The notes beneath the pieces were generated by a model. The model saw only the letters and a program-made list of their open reading frames with translations. It had not been told where the DNA came from and did not search any database. Positions 44,274 to 53,631 of a DNA stretch of 64,000 nt are shown in pieces. The number at the start of each line of letters is the position of its first letter. Position 1 is the stretch's first letter. Origin of the DNA: Corynebacterium glyciniphilum AJ 3170 (lineage in GTDB: Bacteria > Actinomycetota > Actinomycetes > Mycobacteriales > Mycobacteriaceae). Where the stretch lies: NCBI RefSeq assembly GCF_007673095.1, contig NZ_VDYZ01000003.1, positions 1-64,000 on the forward strand. Direction: 5' to 3'. A program made the translations under genes and the position numbers.

Positions 44274-46646
44274 ATGACCGACACGAGCTCTGATATCCGC
44301 GTCCACGACGCCGACCTGCGCAATCTTCGGCATGTCGATGTCAGTCTGCCCCGCGGTCAGCTTGTCGCTGTCACGGGCGTCTCCGGTTCAGGGAAGTCGT
44401 CACTGGCGTTCGGTACGATCCACGGTGAGGCACAGCGACGGTACCTGGAGTCGGTGGCCCCGTTCGCACGGCGCCTGATTGCCGGCGCGGTTGATCCGCG
44501 GGTGGGCAGGATTGACGGCCTTCCCCCGACGGTGGCCCTGGAGCAGTCACGGTCCGGTGGTGGTGCGCGGTCGACCGTGGGAACTTTCTCCACCGTGTCG
44601 AACTCGGTACGGCTGTTGTTTTCCCGGGCCGGGACGTATCCGGCAGAGGTACGGGAGCGCGTGGGGCGGCTCGATTCAGACCGCTTCTCGCCGAACACGG
44701 CGTCGGGCATGTGCCCGACATGCCAGGGCACCGGGACGGTCCACGCGCCGACGGAGGAGTCGATGGTGCCGGACCCGGCCTTGTCGATTGACGACGGGGC
44801 GATCGCCGCCTGGCCCGGGGCCTGGTTGGGGAAGAACTTCCATGACATTCTCGTCACGCTGGGTTACCGGACGGACGTACCGTGGTCGGAGTTGCCCCGT
44901 GAGGACAGGGACTGGATCCTTTTCACGCCGGACAAGCCGGTGGTGACGGTCCATCCGGTCCGCGGTGCGGACCAGATTCAGCGGACCTACGACGGAACGT
45001 GGAGGTCGGTGTCGACCTATCTCCGGGAGACGTTGGCGTCGTCATCGTCGGACTCGACACGGCGCCGGGTTCTGTCGTTCATGGATCATTCGGTATGTCC
45101 GACCTGTGGTGGTCGTCGTCTGACCGCGGACGCGTTGTCCGTGACCTATCTGGGTATGGCGGTCGACGAGCTCAATACGGTCCCGTTGGAGGATCTGGTC
45201 GCGCTGTTCGACGGGGTCACGTCTCCTTCAGAGGCCGAGCGTCTCCTGCTGGAACAGGTGGTCCCCACGATCCGGGCGGCCGTGGAACTGGGACTGGGTC
45301 ATCTGAGTCTGGACCGGCCCGCCTCGACCCTGTCCGGCGGTGAGTTGCAGCGGCTGCGTCTGGCCTCGCAACTTCATTCCGGGTTGTTCGGTGTGGTGTA
45401 CGTCCTGGATGAACCTTCTGCGGGGCTGCATCCCACGGAACGGGTCGCCGTCAGTGAACTGATGGGGCGGTTCCTGGCGGCCGGTAACAGCGTGATCCTC
45501 GTCGAACACGACATGTCACTGGTGGCCGGTGCCGACTGGGTCGTCGATATCGGTCCCGGCGCCGGGGAGAACGGCGGCGAGGTACTGTGGTCCGGCCCGG
45601 TTGACGGCCTCTCCGGCCAGGACACCCCCACCGGTCGTGCCCTTGCCGCACCTGCCCCGCCGCTGAAGGGGTCCGGAGAGTTCCCGGTCCGGCCGGCGTC
45701 GTCGTCGCTGCCGGTGCGCACGACCGAGCGCACCCTGGACATCGACATCTCTCTGGGACTCGGCCAGTTCACGGCGGTGACCGGGGTCTCAGGTTCCGGC
45801 AAGTCGACGCTGGTGTCGAATGCGCTACCGGAGGTGCTGGCCGACGCAGGGATCCGTACGGTCCATATCACGCAACAACCCATCGGCCGGACGACCCGGT
45901 CCTCCTTGGCGACCTACACGGGGTTGTTCGACCATGTCAGGCGACTTTTCGCTGCGACGGACGATGCCCGGGAACGGGGCTGGACGGTCTCGCGGTTCTC
46001 CTACAACGTCACCGAGGGTCGGTGCCCGACCTGCAACGGCGAAGGGACGATCGAGGTCGAGCTCGTCTTCCTCCCGGGCAGTTACACCATCTGCCCTGAC
46101 TGTCAGGGGTCCCGGTACAACGACGAGACGCTGGAGGTGTCCTGGCACGGATTCACCATCGCCGATGTCCTCGATCTCACGGTGGCCGATGCACTGGACG
46201 TCTTCGCCGGTGAGCCCGCGGTCCACACCGCTCTTCAGGCACTGGAGGCGGTGGGGCTGTCCTACCTGCGTCTTGGACAGGGTGCCCCGGAGCTTTCCGG
46301 CGGGGAGGCCCAGCGCATCAAACTGGCCACCGAACTTCAACGCAGCCGTCGTGTGCGCCGTGGTACACCCACTGTCCATCTGCTCGATGAGCCCACGACG
46401 GGGCTGCATCCAGCTGATGTCGATCTGCTGGTCAAGGAGCTCAACCGGCTGGTCGACGCCGGCGATTCCGTGGTGGTGGTCGAACATGACCTGCGCGTCG
46501 TGGCCCAGGCGGACCGCGTCGTTGATCTGGGCCCTGGCGCCGGTGTCGACGGAGGCCGGATCATCGCCGACGGATCACCTGCGTCGATCGCGGCGAGCGG
46601 GACGGCGACAGGGGCTGCCCTGGCGTCGGTGACTGTGAGTGTCTAG
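44274..46646 (+). CDS. UvrA-like ABC ATPase (UvrA2/DrrC type)
   Basis: A 790-residue soluble tandem ABC protein, shorter than canonical UvrA (about 940). Walker A motifs GVSGSGKSSLAF (about residue 37) and GVSGSGKSTLVS (about 505), and signatures LSGGELQRLRLAS and LSGGEAQRIKLAT. Zinc-binding CPTC pairs are at three places (CPTCQGTGT, CPTCGGRRL, CPTCNGEGT with a later CPDC). The size suggests loss of the UvrB-binding domain, as in UvrA2 proteins linked to drug tolerance or accessory DNA-damage responses. ATG 44274 follows TAGAAT at 8 nt. No other repair gene is adjacent. Confidence 0.88.
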   Translation: MTDTSSDIRVHDADLRNLRHVDVSLPRGQLVAVTGVSGSGKSSLAFGTIHGEAQRRYLESVAPFARRLIAGAVDPRVGRIDGLPPTVALEQSRSGGGARSTVGTFSTVSNSVRLLFSRAGTYPAEVRERVGRLDSDRFSPNTASGMCPTCQGTGTVHAPTEESMVPDPALSIDDGAIAAWPGAWLGKNFHDILVTLGYRTDVPWSELPREDRDWILFTPDKPVVTVHPVRGADQIQRTYDGTWRSVSTYLRETLASSSSDSTRRRVLSFMDHSVCPTCGGRRLTADALSVTYLGMAVDELNTVPLEDLVALFDGVTSPSEAERLLLEQVVPTIRAAVELGLGHLSLDRPASTLSGGELQRLRLASQLHSGLFGVVYVLDEPSAGLHPTERVAVSELMGRFLAAGNSVILVEHDMSLVAGADWVVDIGPGAGENGGEVLWSGPVDGLSGQDTPTGRALAAPAPPLKGSGEFPVRPASSSLPVRTTERTLDIDISLGLGQFTAVTGVSGSGKSTLVSNALPEVLADAGIRTVHITQQPIGRTTRSSLATYTGLFDHVRRLFAATDDARERGWTVSRFSYNVTEGRCPTCNGEGTIEVELVFLPGSYTICPDCQGSRYNDETLEVSWHGFTIADVLDLTVADALDVFAGEPAVHTALQALEAVGLSYLRLGQGAPELSGGEAQRIKLATELQRSRRVRRGTPTVHLLDEPTTGLHPADVDLLVKELNRLVDAGDSVVVVEHDLRVVAQADRVVDLGPGAGVDGGRIIADGSPASIAASGTATGAALASVTVSV

Positions 46647-46652
46647 GCGTCC

Positions 46653-48182
46653 CTAGGCGTCTGCTTCGGCAGCCTTCAGACGTCGCTGGCGGGTCCGGCT
46701 GATGACGGCACCGCGGATCGCCACCAGCAGGACCAGCGCCAACACACCGTAGATGGTCCAGGTGATGGGGCTGGAGACAAGGACCGTGAAGTCGCCCGAG
46801 GAGGACAGCAGGGCGTCTCTGATTGACGTCTCGGCCAGCGGTCCGAGGACCATGCCGATAATCAGTGGCGCCAGCGGGTAGCCGTAACGGCGCATCAGGA
46901 AGCCGATCACCGAAATACCCAGCAGGAGCAGGAGGTCGAACACCCGGCCCGAGGTGGCGTAGACGCCGAGTCCACAGAACAGGGCGATTCCCGCGTAGAG
47001 ATAGGGCTGCGGGATAAGCAGGAGTTTGGCCCAGAGTTGGGCGAAAGGCAGGTTGATGATCAGCAGCACCACCATTGCGATGAAGAAGCTCGCCAGCAGT
47101 GCCCAGACCAGATCCGGGTTGCGGTCGAAGAGCAGCGGGCCAGGCTGCAGACCGTATTGACGGAAGGCCGCGAGCAGGATGGCCGCCGTGGCGGAGACCG
47201 GCAGGCCGAGGGCCAGCAGGGCGCCCATCGCCATACCTGTCGTCGAGTTCCCGGCGGCCTCCGGCGCGGCGAGTCCTCGGATGGCGCCCTTACCGAACTT
47301 CGGTGTCTTCCGACGGGTGTCCAGGCGTCGTTCCACGGAGTAGGCGAGGAATGTCGGTACCTCGGAGCCGCCTACCGGGATCATGCCGAAGGGCATACCG
47401 ATCGCGGTGCCCCGCAGCCAGGCGGGCAACGCCTCGCGGAACTCGGCGAGTTTGAGCCACGGCCGTCCTGCGGACCGTGTCTTGAGGTCCTGGTTCTCAC
47501 GTCGTGCGCGGGAGGCGATGAAGAAGACCTCTCCGAGGGCGAGGATCGCCACCGTGACGGTGACAATCGAGATCCCGTCGAACAGCTGGGGCACTCCGAG
47601 GGTGAACCGTTCCGTGCCGGTCACCGAATCGATGCCTATCGTCGAGATCCCCAGGCCGATGACGAGAGCGGACAGGCCCTTGGGGACCGAGTCGGAGACC
47701 ACGGACGAGGTGGCGACGAAGGCGAACAGCGCCAGCGCGAAGTACTCAGCCGGTCCGAAGTACGTGGACAACTCGGCGAGCAGCGGGGCGAAGAAGACGA
47801 CCACGACCGAGGCGACGAATCCACCGATGAAAGCGCCGATGGCTGCCGTCGCCAGCGCCTGTGGGGCGCGACCGGACAATGCCATCTTGTGTCCCTCGAA
47901 CGTCGAGGCGATGGCGGAGGCCTGCCCCGGGGTGTTCATCAGGATCGCCATCGTGGAGTCGCCGAAGAGCCCGCCGAAGTACACGCCGGCGAAGAAGATG
48001 AAGGCCGCCGTCGGGTCAAGGGCGAAAGTCATCGGCAGAAGCAGTGCCACCGCCATCGAGGAGCCGAGTCCCGGCATGACGCCCACAGCGGTGCCGAGGA
48101 GACAGCCGAGGAGCACCCACATGAGGTTGACCGGTGTGAGGGCTCCTGCGAAGCCCTCCATCAGAAGACTGAGCGAATCCAT
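46653..48182 (-). CDS. tctA: Tripartite tricarboxylate transporter permease TctA
   Basis: Large membrane subunit, 509 residues, about 11-12 helices. The family signatures GTAVGVMPGLGSSMAVALLLP (helix 2) and APEAAGNSTTGMAMGALLALGLP are both present, and GVYFGGLFGDSTMAILMNTPG is typical. With TctB and TctC it forms a periplasmic-binding-protein-dependent, ion-driven importer of citrate or related carboxylates. The start lies 1 nt from the tctB stop. It is convergent with the UvrA-like gene, 6 nt between stops. Confidence 0.93.
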   Translation of the reverse strand: MDSLSLLMEGFAGALTPVNLMWVLLGCLLGTAVGVMPGLGSSMAVALLLPMTFALDPTAAFIFFAGVYFGGLFGDSTMAILMNTPGQASAIASTFEGHKMALSGRAPQALATAAIGAFIGGFVASVVVVFFAPLLAELSTYFGPAEYFALALFAFVATSSVVSDSVPKGLSALVIGLGISTIGIDSVTGTERFTLGVPQLFDGISIVTVTVAILALGEVFFIASRARRENQDLKTRSAGRPWLKLAEFREALPAWLRGTAIGMPFGMIPVGGSEVPTFLAYSVERRLDTRRKTPKFGKGAIRGLAAPEAAGNSTTGMAMGALLALGLPVSATAAILLAAFRQYGLQPGPLLFDRNPDLVWALLASFFIAMVVLLIINLPFAQLWAKLLLIPQPYLYAGIALFCGLGVYATSGRVFDLLLLLGISVIGFLMRRYGYPLAPLIIGMVLGPLAETSIRDALLSSSGDFTVLVSSPITWTIYGVLALVLLVAIRGAVISRTRQRRLKAAEADA

Positions 48183-48183
48183 G

Positions 48184-48735
48184 TCAGAACCCCCCGCCGA
48201 TGATGCCGGAAGGAAGACTGAGACCGAGTGCCACGTCGAAGGCGAGATAGGCCACCGACCCCATGAATAGCGACACCAGGATGTCGAACAGGGGTCGGCG
48301 TGAGCCGAATCCCCGGGCCACACACCAGAACAGCAGTCCGGAGGCGAGGATCCAGCCGAGCCACGGCAGCAGGACCGCGAAGGCGAGGAACCCCAGGACG
48401 GTCCACCCGAGGGCGGAGAAGTCCGAGTGGAACCGCGTGGTCTGTTCGGCCGCCCCCTCCACGGGCTCGGGGCGGCGGATGATCCCCACGGCAATCACCG
48501 CGGCGAGGACGAGACCGATGACACCGATCAGAGTCGGGAAGAACCCCGGTCCCGGGAAATCCGCGTCCGGGCCGTCCATGGTCATCGAACCGACGATGAG
48601 AAAGAGGCTGAACCCGGCGATCACGACGGGCATGATCAGTCCGGACCTGCCGGCCCAGACTGTGCCCGCGCCGACCGGCGTGGTGGCCCGCGGTTCTGAC
48701 ATGTCGCTTGTGGTACTTGCGGTACTTGCGGTCAT
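48184..48735 (-). CDS. tctB: Tripartite tricarboxylate transporter small permease TctB
   Basis: A 183-residue protein with four hydrophobic helices, the expected size for TctB. The polar N-terminal tail is about 28 residues, then GLIMPVVIAGFSLFLIVGS and ADFPGPGFFPTLIGVIGLVLA, the conserved family stretch after helix 1. ATG 48735 overlaps the tctC stop by 4 nt; ATG 48702 (MSEPRA) is an alternative start. Confidence 0.9.
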   Translation of the reverse strand: MTASTASTTSDMSEPRATTPVGAGTVWAGRSGLIMPVVIAGFSLFLIVGSMTMDGPDADFPGPGFFPTLIGVIGLVLAAVIAVGIIRRPEPVEGAAEQTTRFHSDFSALGWTVLGFLAFAVLLPWLGWILASGLLFWCVARGFGSRRPLFDILVSLFMGSVAYLAFDVALGLSLPSGIIGGGF

Positions 48736-49763
48736 TGTCCCATCTCCTCGAACAGGGTGGTGATCCGGTCCGTCTCGTCCTGGATGTACTGGTCGAGCTC
48801 CTCGCCCTGCATCGGTGCCTCGCGCCAGAAGTTGCGTTCCACGGTGGCACGCCACTCCGGGGTCTCCACGGCTTCGGCGACGAGCTCCCGGAGTTCCTCG
48901 ATGTCCTCGCGCGTGGCGGAGGGAGGGGCGAAGAGGGCCCTCCAGTTGGTGATGGTCACGTCGATGCCCTGTTCGGTCAGCGTGGGGATCGCCTCGATCT
49001 CCGGGGTCCCGGAGAGGCGGTCCTCGGCCACGACGCCGAGGACCCGTAATCTGCCGGACTCGACCTGGGGGTAGATGTCGGCGAAGCCGCCGGCCGTCAC
49101 GTCGGCCGTTCCGTTGAGCAGTGCCTGAATAGCCTCGCCTCCGCCGTCGGAGGGGATGTACGTGGTCTCGGACGCGGGGACACCGAGTTCCAGAGCGATG
49201 TCGGTCATGACGAGTTGATCGAAGGAACCACCCCCGGTCCAGGCCAGGGAACGCGGGTCCTGCGTCCATGCCTCACTGACGTCGGCCATCGATTCGAGGG
49301 GAGAGTCGGCGGGAACCGCGATGATGTCGTACTCCTCGAGGACCTTGGCCACCGGGGTGACGTCCTGGATCTTCGACGGGGTACCGAATTGAACCTGCGC
49401 CGTGATGTGGCCGGACCCACCGACCATGAGGTTGTTGGCCTCCGGCTGCTGGGCGAGAACGCCCACGCCGATGGTGCCGCCGGCACCGGGCACATTGACG
49501 ACCTGGACGTTGTTGACGATCCCGTTGGTTCTCAGGGTCTGCTGCAGCTCGCGCTGGAATGTGTCCCAGCCGCCACCGGCAGCCGCCGGCGCGATGAGTG
49601 AGAGGTTGCTCCGGACATCCGTGCCGCCCGAGGCTGACCGGATCGAGAAGAAGGATGCGGCACCGATGACGACGACGGCGACGACGGTGAAGACAGCGGT
49701 GCCGACCATGCGGAAGCGCGACTTCGCCGGGCCGGGGGGATCTGTGGCCTTGGGTTGGCTCAT
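48732..49763 (-). CDS. tctC: Tripartite tricarboxylate transporter substrate-binding protein TctC
   Basis: A 343-residue extracytoplasmic binding protein (Bug/TctC family). An N-terminal hydrophobic segment at about residues 18-42 acts as signal or anchor; there is no lipobox. The mature domain begins NLSLIAPAAAGGGWDTFQRELQ and has VNVPGAGGTIGVGVL, both typical of the carboxylate-binding loops. AAGGAG lies 6 nt before ATG 49763. It is first in tctCBA, so the transcript starts in the gap that holds the TTGAACGCGTTCAA palindrome. Confidence 0.92.
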   Translation of the reverse strand: MSQPKATDPPGPAKSRFRMVGTAVFTVVAVVVIGAASFFSIRSASGGTDVRSNLSLIAPAAAGGGWDTFQRELQQTLRTNGIVNNVQVVNVPGAGGTIGVGVLAQQPEANNLMVGGSGHITAQVQFGTPSKIQDVTPVAKVLEEYDIIAVPADSPLESMADVSEAWTQDPRSLAWTGGGSFDQLVMTDIALELGVPASETTYIPSDGGGEAIQALLNGTADVTAGGFADIYPQVESGRLRVLGVVAEDRLSGTPEIEAIPTLTEQGIDVTITNWRALFAPPSATREDIEELRELVAEAVETPEWRATVERNFWREAPMQGEELDQYIQDETDRITTLFEEMGQ

Positions 49764-49902
49764 GGGAGCTCCTTGACGAGCCCCGGAGAAAGTGGCCGGG
49801 ACGCGTGGCTCGAATGACTGTGACACCGGACGCTGCCGGAGACCGGCGCGGTGTACACCGCCGCAGGGGCGGTAGAACGGCGGGGTCACGGAAGGCCGAG
49901 CC

Positions 49903-49916
49903 TTGAACGCGTTCAA
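49903..49916. promoter_or_regulatory. Perfect palindrome TTGAACGCGTTCAA upstream of tctCBA
   Basis: A 14-bp perfect dyad about 140 nt upstream of tctC, in a 263-nt gap that shows no other feature. The AACGCGTT core resembles LacI-family operators. No such regulator is in the window, so the binder is unknown. Confidence 0.5.
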
Positions 49917-50026
49917 TCATTGCAGGAAAGTGTTCACCGAGCAAAACCGCATGGTCTGGGGGTGCGTACGCATCATCTGTCCTTTCCGAGAAGCGGATCG
50001 CGCCGAAGGATCAGCCCTTCCAGAAG

Positions 50027-50884
50027 TCAGATACCGTCAGTACCGGGGGCTCCGGAGGCGCCACCGAGACGCGTCCTGACCCCGTCAAGAATCACCTCGA
50101 GCCCGTATTCGTAGACTGCAGCCGGATCGGTGATGGCCTGGTACTTCTCCCCCACCGCCGTGCCCACACGTCCCGATACGGGGAACTCATCGCCCTGCAT
50201 GACCTGGGAGAGGACGGGCTCGTTGACCTGCCACCATTCCGCGTCACTGTGCCCGGACATCCGGGCGAGCTCGCGCGCGTTGACACTGGCAGCGGCACTG
50301 GCGACAGCATGGGACTCAACCAGGGCGACGGTGTGGTCCATCGAGACGTCGTCGAGCCCACACCCGTCCAGGGCCGAGAGCTGCCATTCATAGCGTCGGG
50401 AGATATTCGGACCGATCAGGGGCCGGTGCCGTTGGGCGGCGAGCAGCCACGGGTGCCGGTGGATCTCATCCCAGGCGAGCCTGGAGATCACCCGGAGCCG
50501 GTCACCGACAACCTCCGGATCGGTTGCCACCCCACTGAAGGACGGTAGGTCGACGCGTCCCATCACCTGGTCGATCATCAGACCGAGAAGCTCGTCACGG
50601 CCCGGAATGTAGGTGTACAGACTCGCGGCGGATGTGTGGAGTTTCTCCGCGATCCTGCGCATCGAGAGTCCCTCGACCCCGATGGTGTCGGCGTCCTCGA
50701 TAGCGGTGTCGACGACCTCATCGACGGACCATTTCTTCCGGGGACCACGAGCCCCGGTCTCTTCACCCACCTGGTGCCGCCAGACAAGCCGCAGCATGCG
50801 GTCGGGGTCCAGGGCCCCACCTCCCGTGGACAGTGCCGGTGACGGTGGGGATGGCGGGGTCGCGCGTCTGGCGTCAGATTCCAT
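50027..50884 (-). CDS. TetR-family transcriptional regulator (TetR/TetR_C type)
   Basis: A 285-residue regulator. A disordered Pro/Ser-rich start is followed by the HTH (about 50-100): SVDEVVDTAIEDADTIGVEGLSMRRIAEKLHTSAASLYTYI. The rest is an all-helical ligand-binding domain with WLLAAQRHRP and MDHTVALVES, as in drug-sensing TetR proteins. It is divergent from a Drr-type ABC exporter, which it probably represses. ATG 50884 lies 6 nt after TAAGCT on the minus strand, so probably leaderless. Confidence 0.9.
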   Translation of the reverse strand: MESDARRATPPSPPSPALSTGGGALDPDRMLRLVWRHQVGEETGARGPRKKWSVDEVVDTAIEDADTIGVEGLSMRRIAEKLHTSAASLYTYIPGRDELLGLMIDQVMGRVDLPSFSGVATDPEVVGDRLRVISRLAWDEIHRHPWLLAAQRHRPLIGPNISRRYEWQLSALDGCGLDDVSMDHTVALVESHAVASAAASVNARELARMSGHSDAEWWQVNEPVLSQVMQGDEFPVSGRVGTAVGEKYQAITDPAAVYEYGLEVILDGVRTRLGGASGAPGTDGI

Positions 50885-50885
50885 G

Positions 50886-50914
50886 TTGACAGCTTACTCC
50901 GAACGGCGTACGTT
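50886..50914 (+). promoter_or_regulatory. Promoter and operator of the Drr-type ABC exporter
   Basis: TTGACA (50886-50891), 17-nt spacer, TACGTT (50909-50914). The inverted repeat AACG-N5-CGTT (50902-50914) covers the -10, and an imperfect inverted copy of AACGGCGTAC lies at about 50934-50943. This suits TetR repression. Confidence 0.65.
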
Positions 50915-50952
50915 AAACCTCCCTCGCTAATTCCGTACACCGTTAGGAGTTT

Positions 50953-51945
50953 ATGGTGATTTCCGACTCCCCTCCCGCCATCCACGCAGAATCCCTGGTG
51001 AAGGCCTATGGCACGCACCGTGCCCTCGACAATTTCAACCTCACTGTTCCAACTGGCAGCATCCACGGACTGCTCGGACCGAACGGAGCAGGTAAGACCA
51101 CCGCCGTCGGGGTGCTCACCACGCTGACCTCACTCGACCAGGGTATTGCCCGCATCGCCGGCACCGATGTACGTGACGGCAACGCCGTACGTGCCCGTAT
51201 CGGCCTGGTCGGCCAGTACGCCGCAGTGGACGAGATCCTGGGCGGCCACCAGAACCTCGTGATGTTCGCCCGGCTCCTGGGTTTCCGCCGTGCCGACGCC
51301 CGCCGCCGTGCCGACGAACTCCTGGAGCAGTTCTCCCTGACAGACGCTGCGGACCGACCGGTGTCCGGCTACTCCGGAGGAATGCGACGCCGGCTCGACA
51401 TCGCCGTGTCCCTCATCCGTCACCCTGACGTCCTCTTCCTCGACGAGCCCACCACCGGGCTCGACCCCCGAGGTCGTATCGACGTCTGGGACGCCGTCCT
51501 CCGGGCCGCCGACGCGGGCACGACCGTCCTGCTGACCACCCAGTACCTGGAGGAGGCCGACCGGCTCGCCGACCGGATCTCGATCATGTCATCCGGTCGG
51601 GTGATCGCCGAGGGCGCACCGGACGAGCTCAAGGCGAATCGCGGCGGTGACCGTGTGGACCTCACGTTCACCTCCCAGGTGTCCAGCGCCGATGTTGAAT
51701 GTGCACTGGCGCCGGGTGAGCTGTCGTTCACGCCGGATCCGGACAAGCTTCTCGTCAGCCTGGCGGCACCGGACGGTGCCGCCGACATGGTCGACATCAT
51801 CCGCCGACTCGACGCCGCGAACCTGACACCGACTGACATCGCATTGCGCCGTCCCACGCTCGACGAAGTCTTCCTCTCCGTCACAGAGTCAACAGAATCA
51901 CCAGAGTCTTCAGAGTCTTCAGATTCCACCGAGGAGAACCGATGA
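50953..51945 (+). CDS. Daunorubicin-resistance-type ABC transporter ATPase (DrrA family)
   Basis: A 330-residue ATPase. Walker A GPNGAGKTTAVGVL (about residue 40), the Q-loop in VGQYAAVDEIL, signature YSGGMRRRLDIAVSL, Walker B LFLDEPTTGLDP, and the C-terminal DrrA extension ending in LRRPTLDEVFLSVT. The final residues are a Ser/Glu/Thr repeat. It powers the ABC-2 permease that follows with a 4-nt overlap. GGAG is 5 nt before ATG 50953. The substrate is likely an amphiphilic toxin or lipid. Confidence 0.93.
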   Translation: MVISDSPPAIHAESLVKAYGTHRALDNFNLTVPTGSIHGLLGPNGAGKTTAVGVLTTLTSLDQGIARIAGTDVRDGNAVRARIGLVGQYAAVDEILGGHQNLVMFARLLGFRRADARRRADELLEQFSLTDAADRPVSGYSGGMRRRLDIAVSLIRHPDVLFLDEPTTGLDPRGRIDVWDAVLRAADAGTTVLLTTQYLEEADRLADRISIMSSGRVIAEGAPDELKANRGGDRVDLTFTSQVSSADVECALAPGELSFTPDPDKLLVSLAAPDGAADMVDIIRRLDAANLTPTDIALRRPTLDEVFLSVTESTESPESSESSDSTEENR

Positions 51946-52724
51946 ACAGCATCACCAACGGTCTGACCCTCACGGCCAGGGAGCTTCTCCACTGGCGCCG
52001 CCAACCTCTCACGCCCGTGTTCACGATCATGTTCACCGTCATGCTCCTGCTGATGTTCTCCCTGCTCTTCGGCGGTTCCATCAGCCTGCCCGGCGGTGGA
52101 GACTACATCCACTTCCTCCTGCCCGGCATGATGGCCCTCTCGATGATGTTCGGAGTCGAGGCCACGACCACCGCCATGTCCAATGACGCGAAGAAAGGCA
52201 TCACCGACCGCTTCCGGTCGCTTCCCATCGGTGACGCCTCAGTCGCCTTCGGCCGCGTCGGAGCCGACATGGTCACGTCGTCGGTGGAGCTCATCGTCCT
52301 CATCGTCGGCGGGCTCCTGTTGGGCTGGCGAGTTACAGGAAGCGCCGCCGAGGCTGTTCTCGCCGTCGCACTCCTGCTCTGGTTCCGGTTCGCCGTACTG
52401 TGGATCGGAATCTACCTGGGGCTCACCCTCGGCAGGAATGAAGGCGCCGCGACGATGGTCCAGGTGCTGGTCTGGCCCGTCGGTTTCCTGTCCACCGCCT
52501 TCGTCTCCCCCGAGTACATGCCCGCATGGTTGGAACCGGTCGCCACCTGGAACCCGGTGTCAGCCACCGCAACTGCCGCCCGCGAGCTCTTCGGCAACCC
52601 CACCGGTTTCACCGGGGGCACGCTGGCGGACCACGCAGTGCTGGCCGCTGTCCTGTGGCCGCTGGCCCTCGTGGCGGTCTTCCTTCCGCTGTCCGCCCGG
52701 GCCTACCGGAGGCTCAGGCGCTGA
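51942..52724 (+). CDS. ABC-2 type transporter permease (DrrB family)
   Basis: A 260-residue membrane protein with six helices. It starts ITNGLTLTARELLHWRRQPLTP, the amphipathic N-terminal element, and carries the conserved GITDRFRSLPIGDASVAFGRVGADM loop and FLSTAFVSPEYMPAWLEPVATWNPVS near the fifth helix. It pairs with the preceding DrrA-type ATPase. The last 11 nt overlap the convergent lysG gene. Confidence 0.9.
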   Translation: MNSITNGLTLTARELLHWRRQPLTPVFTIMFTVMLLLMFSLLFGGSISLPGGGDYIHFLLPGMMALSMMFGVEATTTAMSNDAKKGITDRFRSLPIGDASVAFGRVGADMVTSSVELIVLIVGGLLLGWRVTGSAAEAVLAVALLLWFRFAVLWIGIYLGLTLGRNEGAATMVQVLVWPVGFLSTAFVSPEYMPAWLEPVATWNPVSATATAARELFGNPTGFTGGTLADHAVLAAVLWPLALVAVFLPLSARAYRRLRR

Positions 52725-53598
52725 GCCCCACGGCCGCCGCCGCATGCACCGCGTCAGTGAGTACACCGAGGGTGTCGGATTCCAGGCGCCAATGCTGCCA
52801 ATACAACGGGACCTCGATGACGTCCTCGGCCAGGCGCACCATCGTCCCCGCGTCCACGTACGGCTGTGCTGACGCGACCGGCACCAACGTCCACCCCAGG
52901 CCCGCGACCACTGCGTCGTTGAGCCCCTCGAAACTCGGAATCCGGGAGACCCGGCGGCCGGGGCGCGGTGTCACACCGCGCGGCTCCAGCACCCCGTCGG
53001 TCATCCGGTCGTGCGGCCCGATGACCAGCAGGGGCAGCGAAGCCCAGGCGTCCTCACCGCGGACAGTCCTGGCAGCCTCGAGTTCGTCGGCCAGGTCCGG
53101 AGCCCCGACCGGCCAGTAGTGCAGGCTCCCGAGCTCCTCGACGACGCACCCCGCGACCGGCTCCGCTTCTGCGGTGACCACCCCCATACAGTCTCCCCGC
53201 CGGAGCATCGCCAGGGAGTGTTGTTCGTCCTCCAGATTCAACTCCAGAGACATACCGCCCACCTCTGCAACGTGCCGGAGCACAGGGCGGAACCACGTAC
53301 CCAGCGAATCCGCGTTGACTCCGACGCTGACCGGCCTCTCACCGATACGTCCCCGTAACCTGTCATCTGTCTCTGATTCCAGCAGCCGCATCCGTCGGGC
53401 GGTCTGAACCAGCACCTCACCGGCATCCGTGACACCCACCGGCGACGTCCGCCGCACGACGACCCGTCCGACGTCCGCCTCGAGCGCCTTGATGCGCTGA
53501 CTCACCGCGGACGGGCTCACCCCGAGGCGGTCCGCTGCAGCCTCGAAACTCCCTTCATCGACGACGAGCAGCAAGGTATCCATGTGACGTGGCATCAT
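52714..53598 (-). CDS. lysG: LysR-family regulator LysG/ArgP (activator of lysE)
   Basis: A 294-residue LysR-type regulator. The HTH (about 4-60) reads HMDTLLLVVDEGSFEAAADRLGVSPSAVSQRIKALEADVGR, very close to LysG/ArgP; the effector domain follows. LysG senses lysine, arginine or histidine and activates the divergent lysE. ATG 53598 or 53595 (two Met in tandem) fits the HTH. A CAAGC-AGA-GCTTG dyad lies just upstream. Confidence 0.9.
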   Translation of the reverse strand: MMPRHMDTLLLVVDEGSFEAAADRLGVSPSAVSQRIKALEADVGRVVVRRTSPVGVTDAGEVLVQTARRMRLLESETDDRLRGRIGERPVSVGVNADSLGTWFRPVLRHVAEVGGMSLELNLEDEQHSLAMLRRGDCMGVVTAEAEPVAGCVVEELGSLHYWPVGAPDLADELEAARTVRGEDAWASLPLLVIGPHDRMTDGVLEPRGVTPRPGRRVSRIPSFEGLNDAVVAGLGWTLVPVASAQPYVDAGTMVRLAEDVIEVPLYWQHWRLESDTLGVLTDAVHAAAAVGLSA

Positions 53599-53618
53599 GA
53601 AGCACATCTTAAGCATCT

Positions 53619-53631
53619 CAAGCAGAGCTTG
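53619..53631. promoter_or_regulatory. LysG operator candidate
   Basis: CAAGC-AGA-GCTTG, a perfect dyad in the 70-bp lysG-lysE gap, about 25 nt upstream of the lysE -10 (TAGGCT, 53656-53661). This is where a LysR-type activator would sit. Confidence 0.55.
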
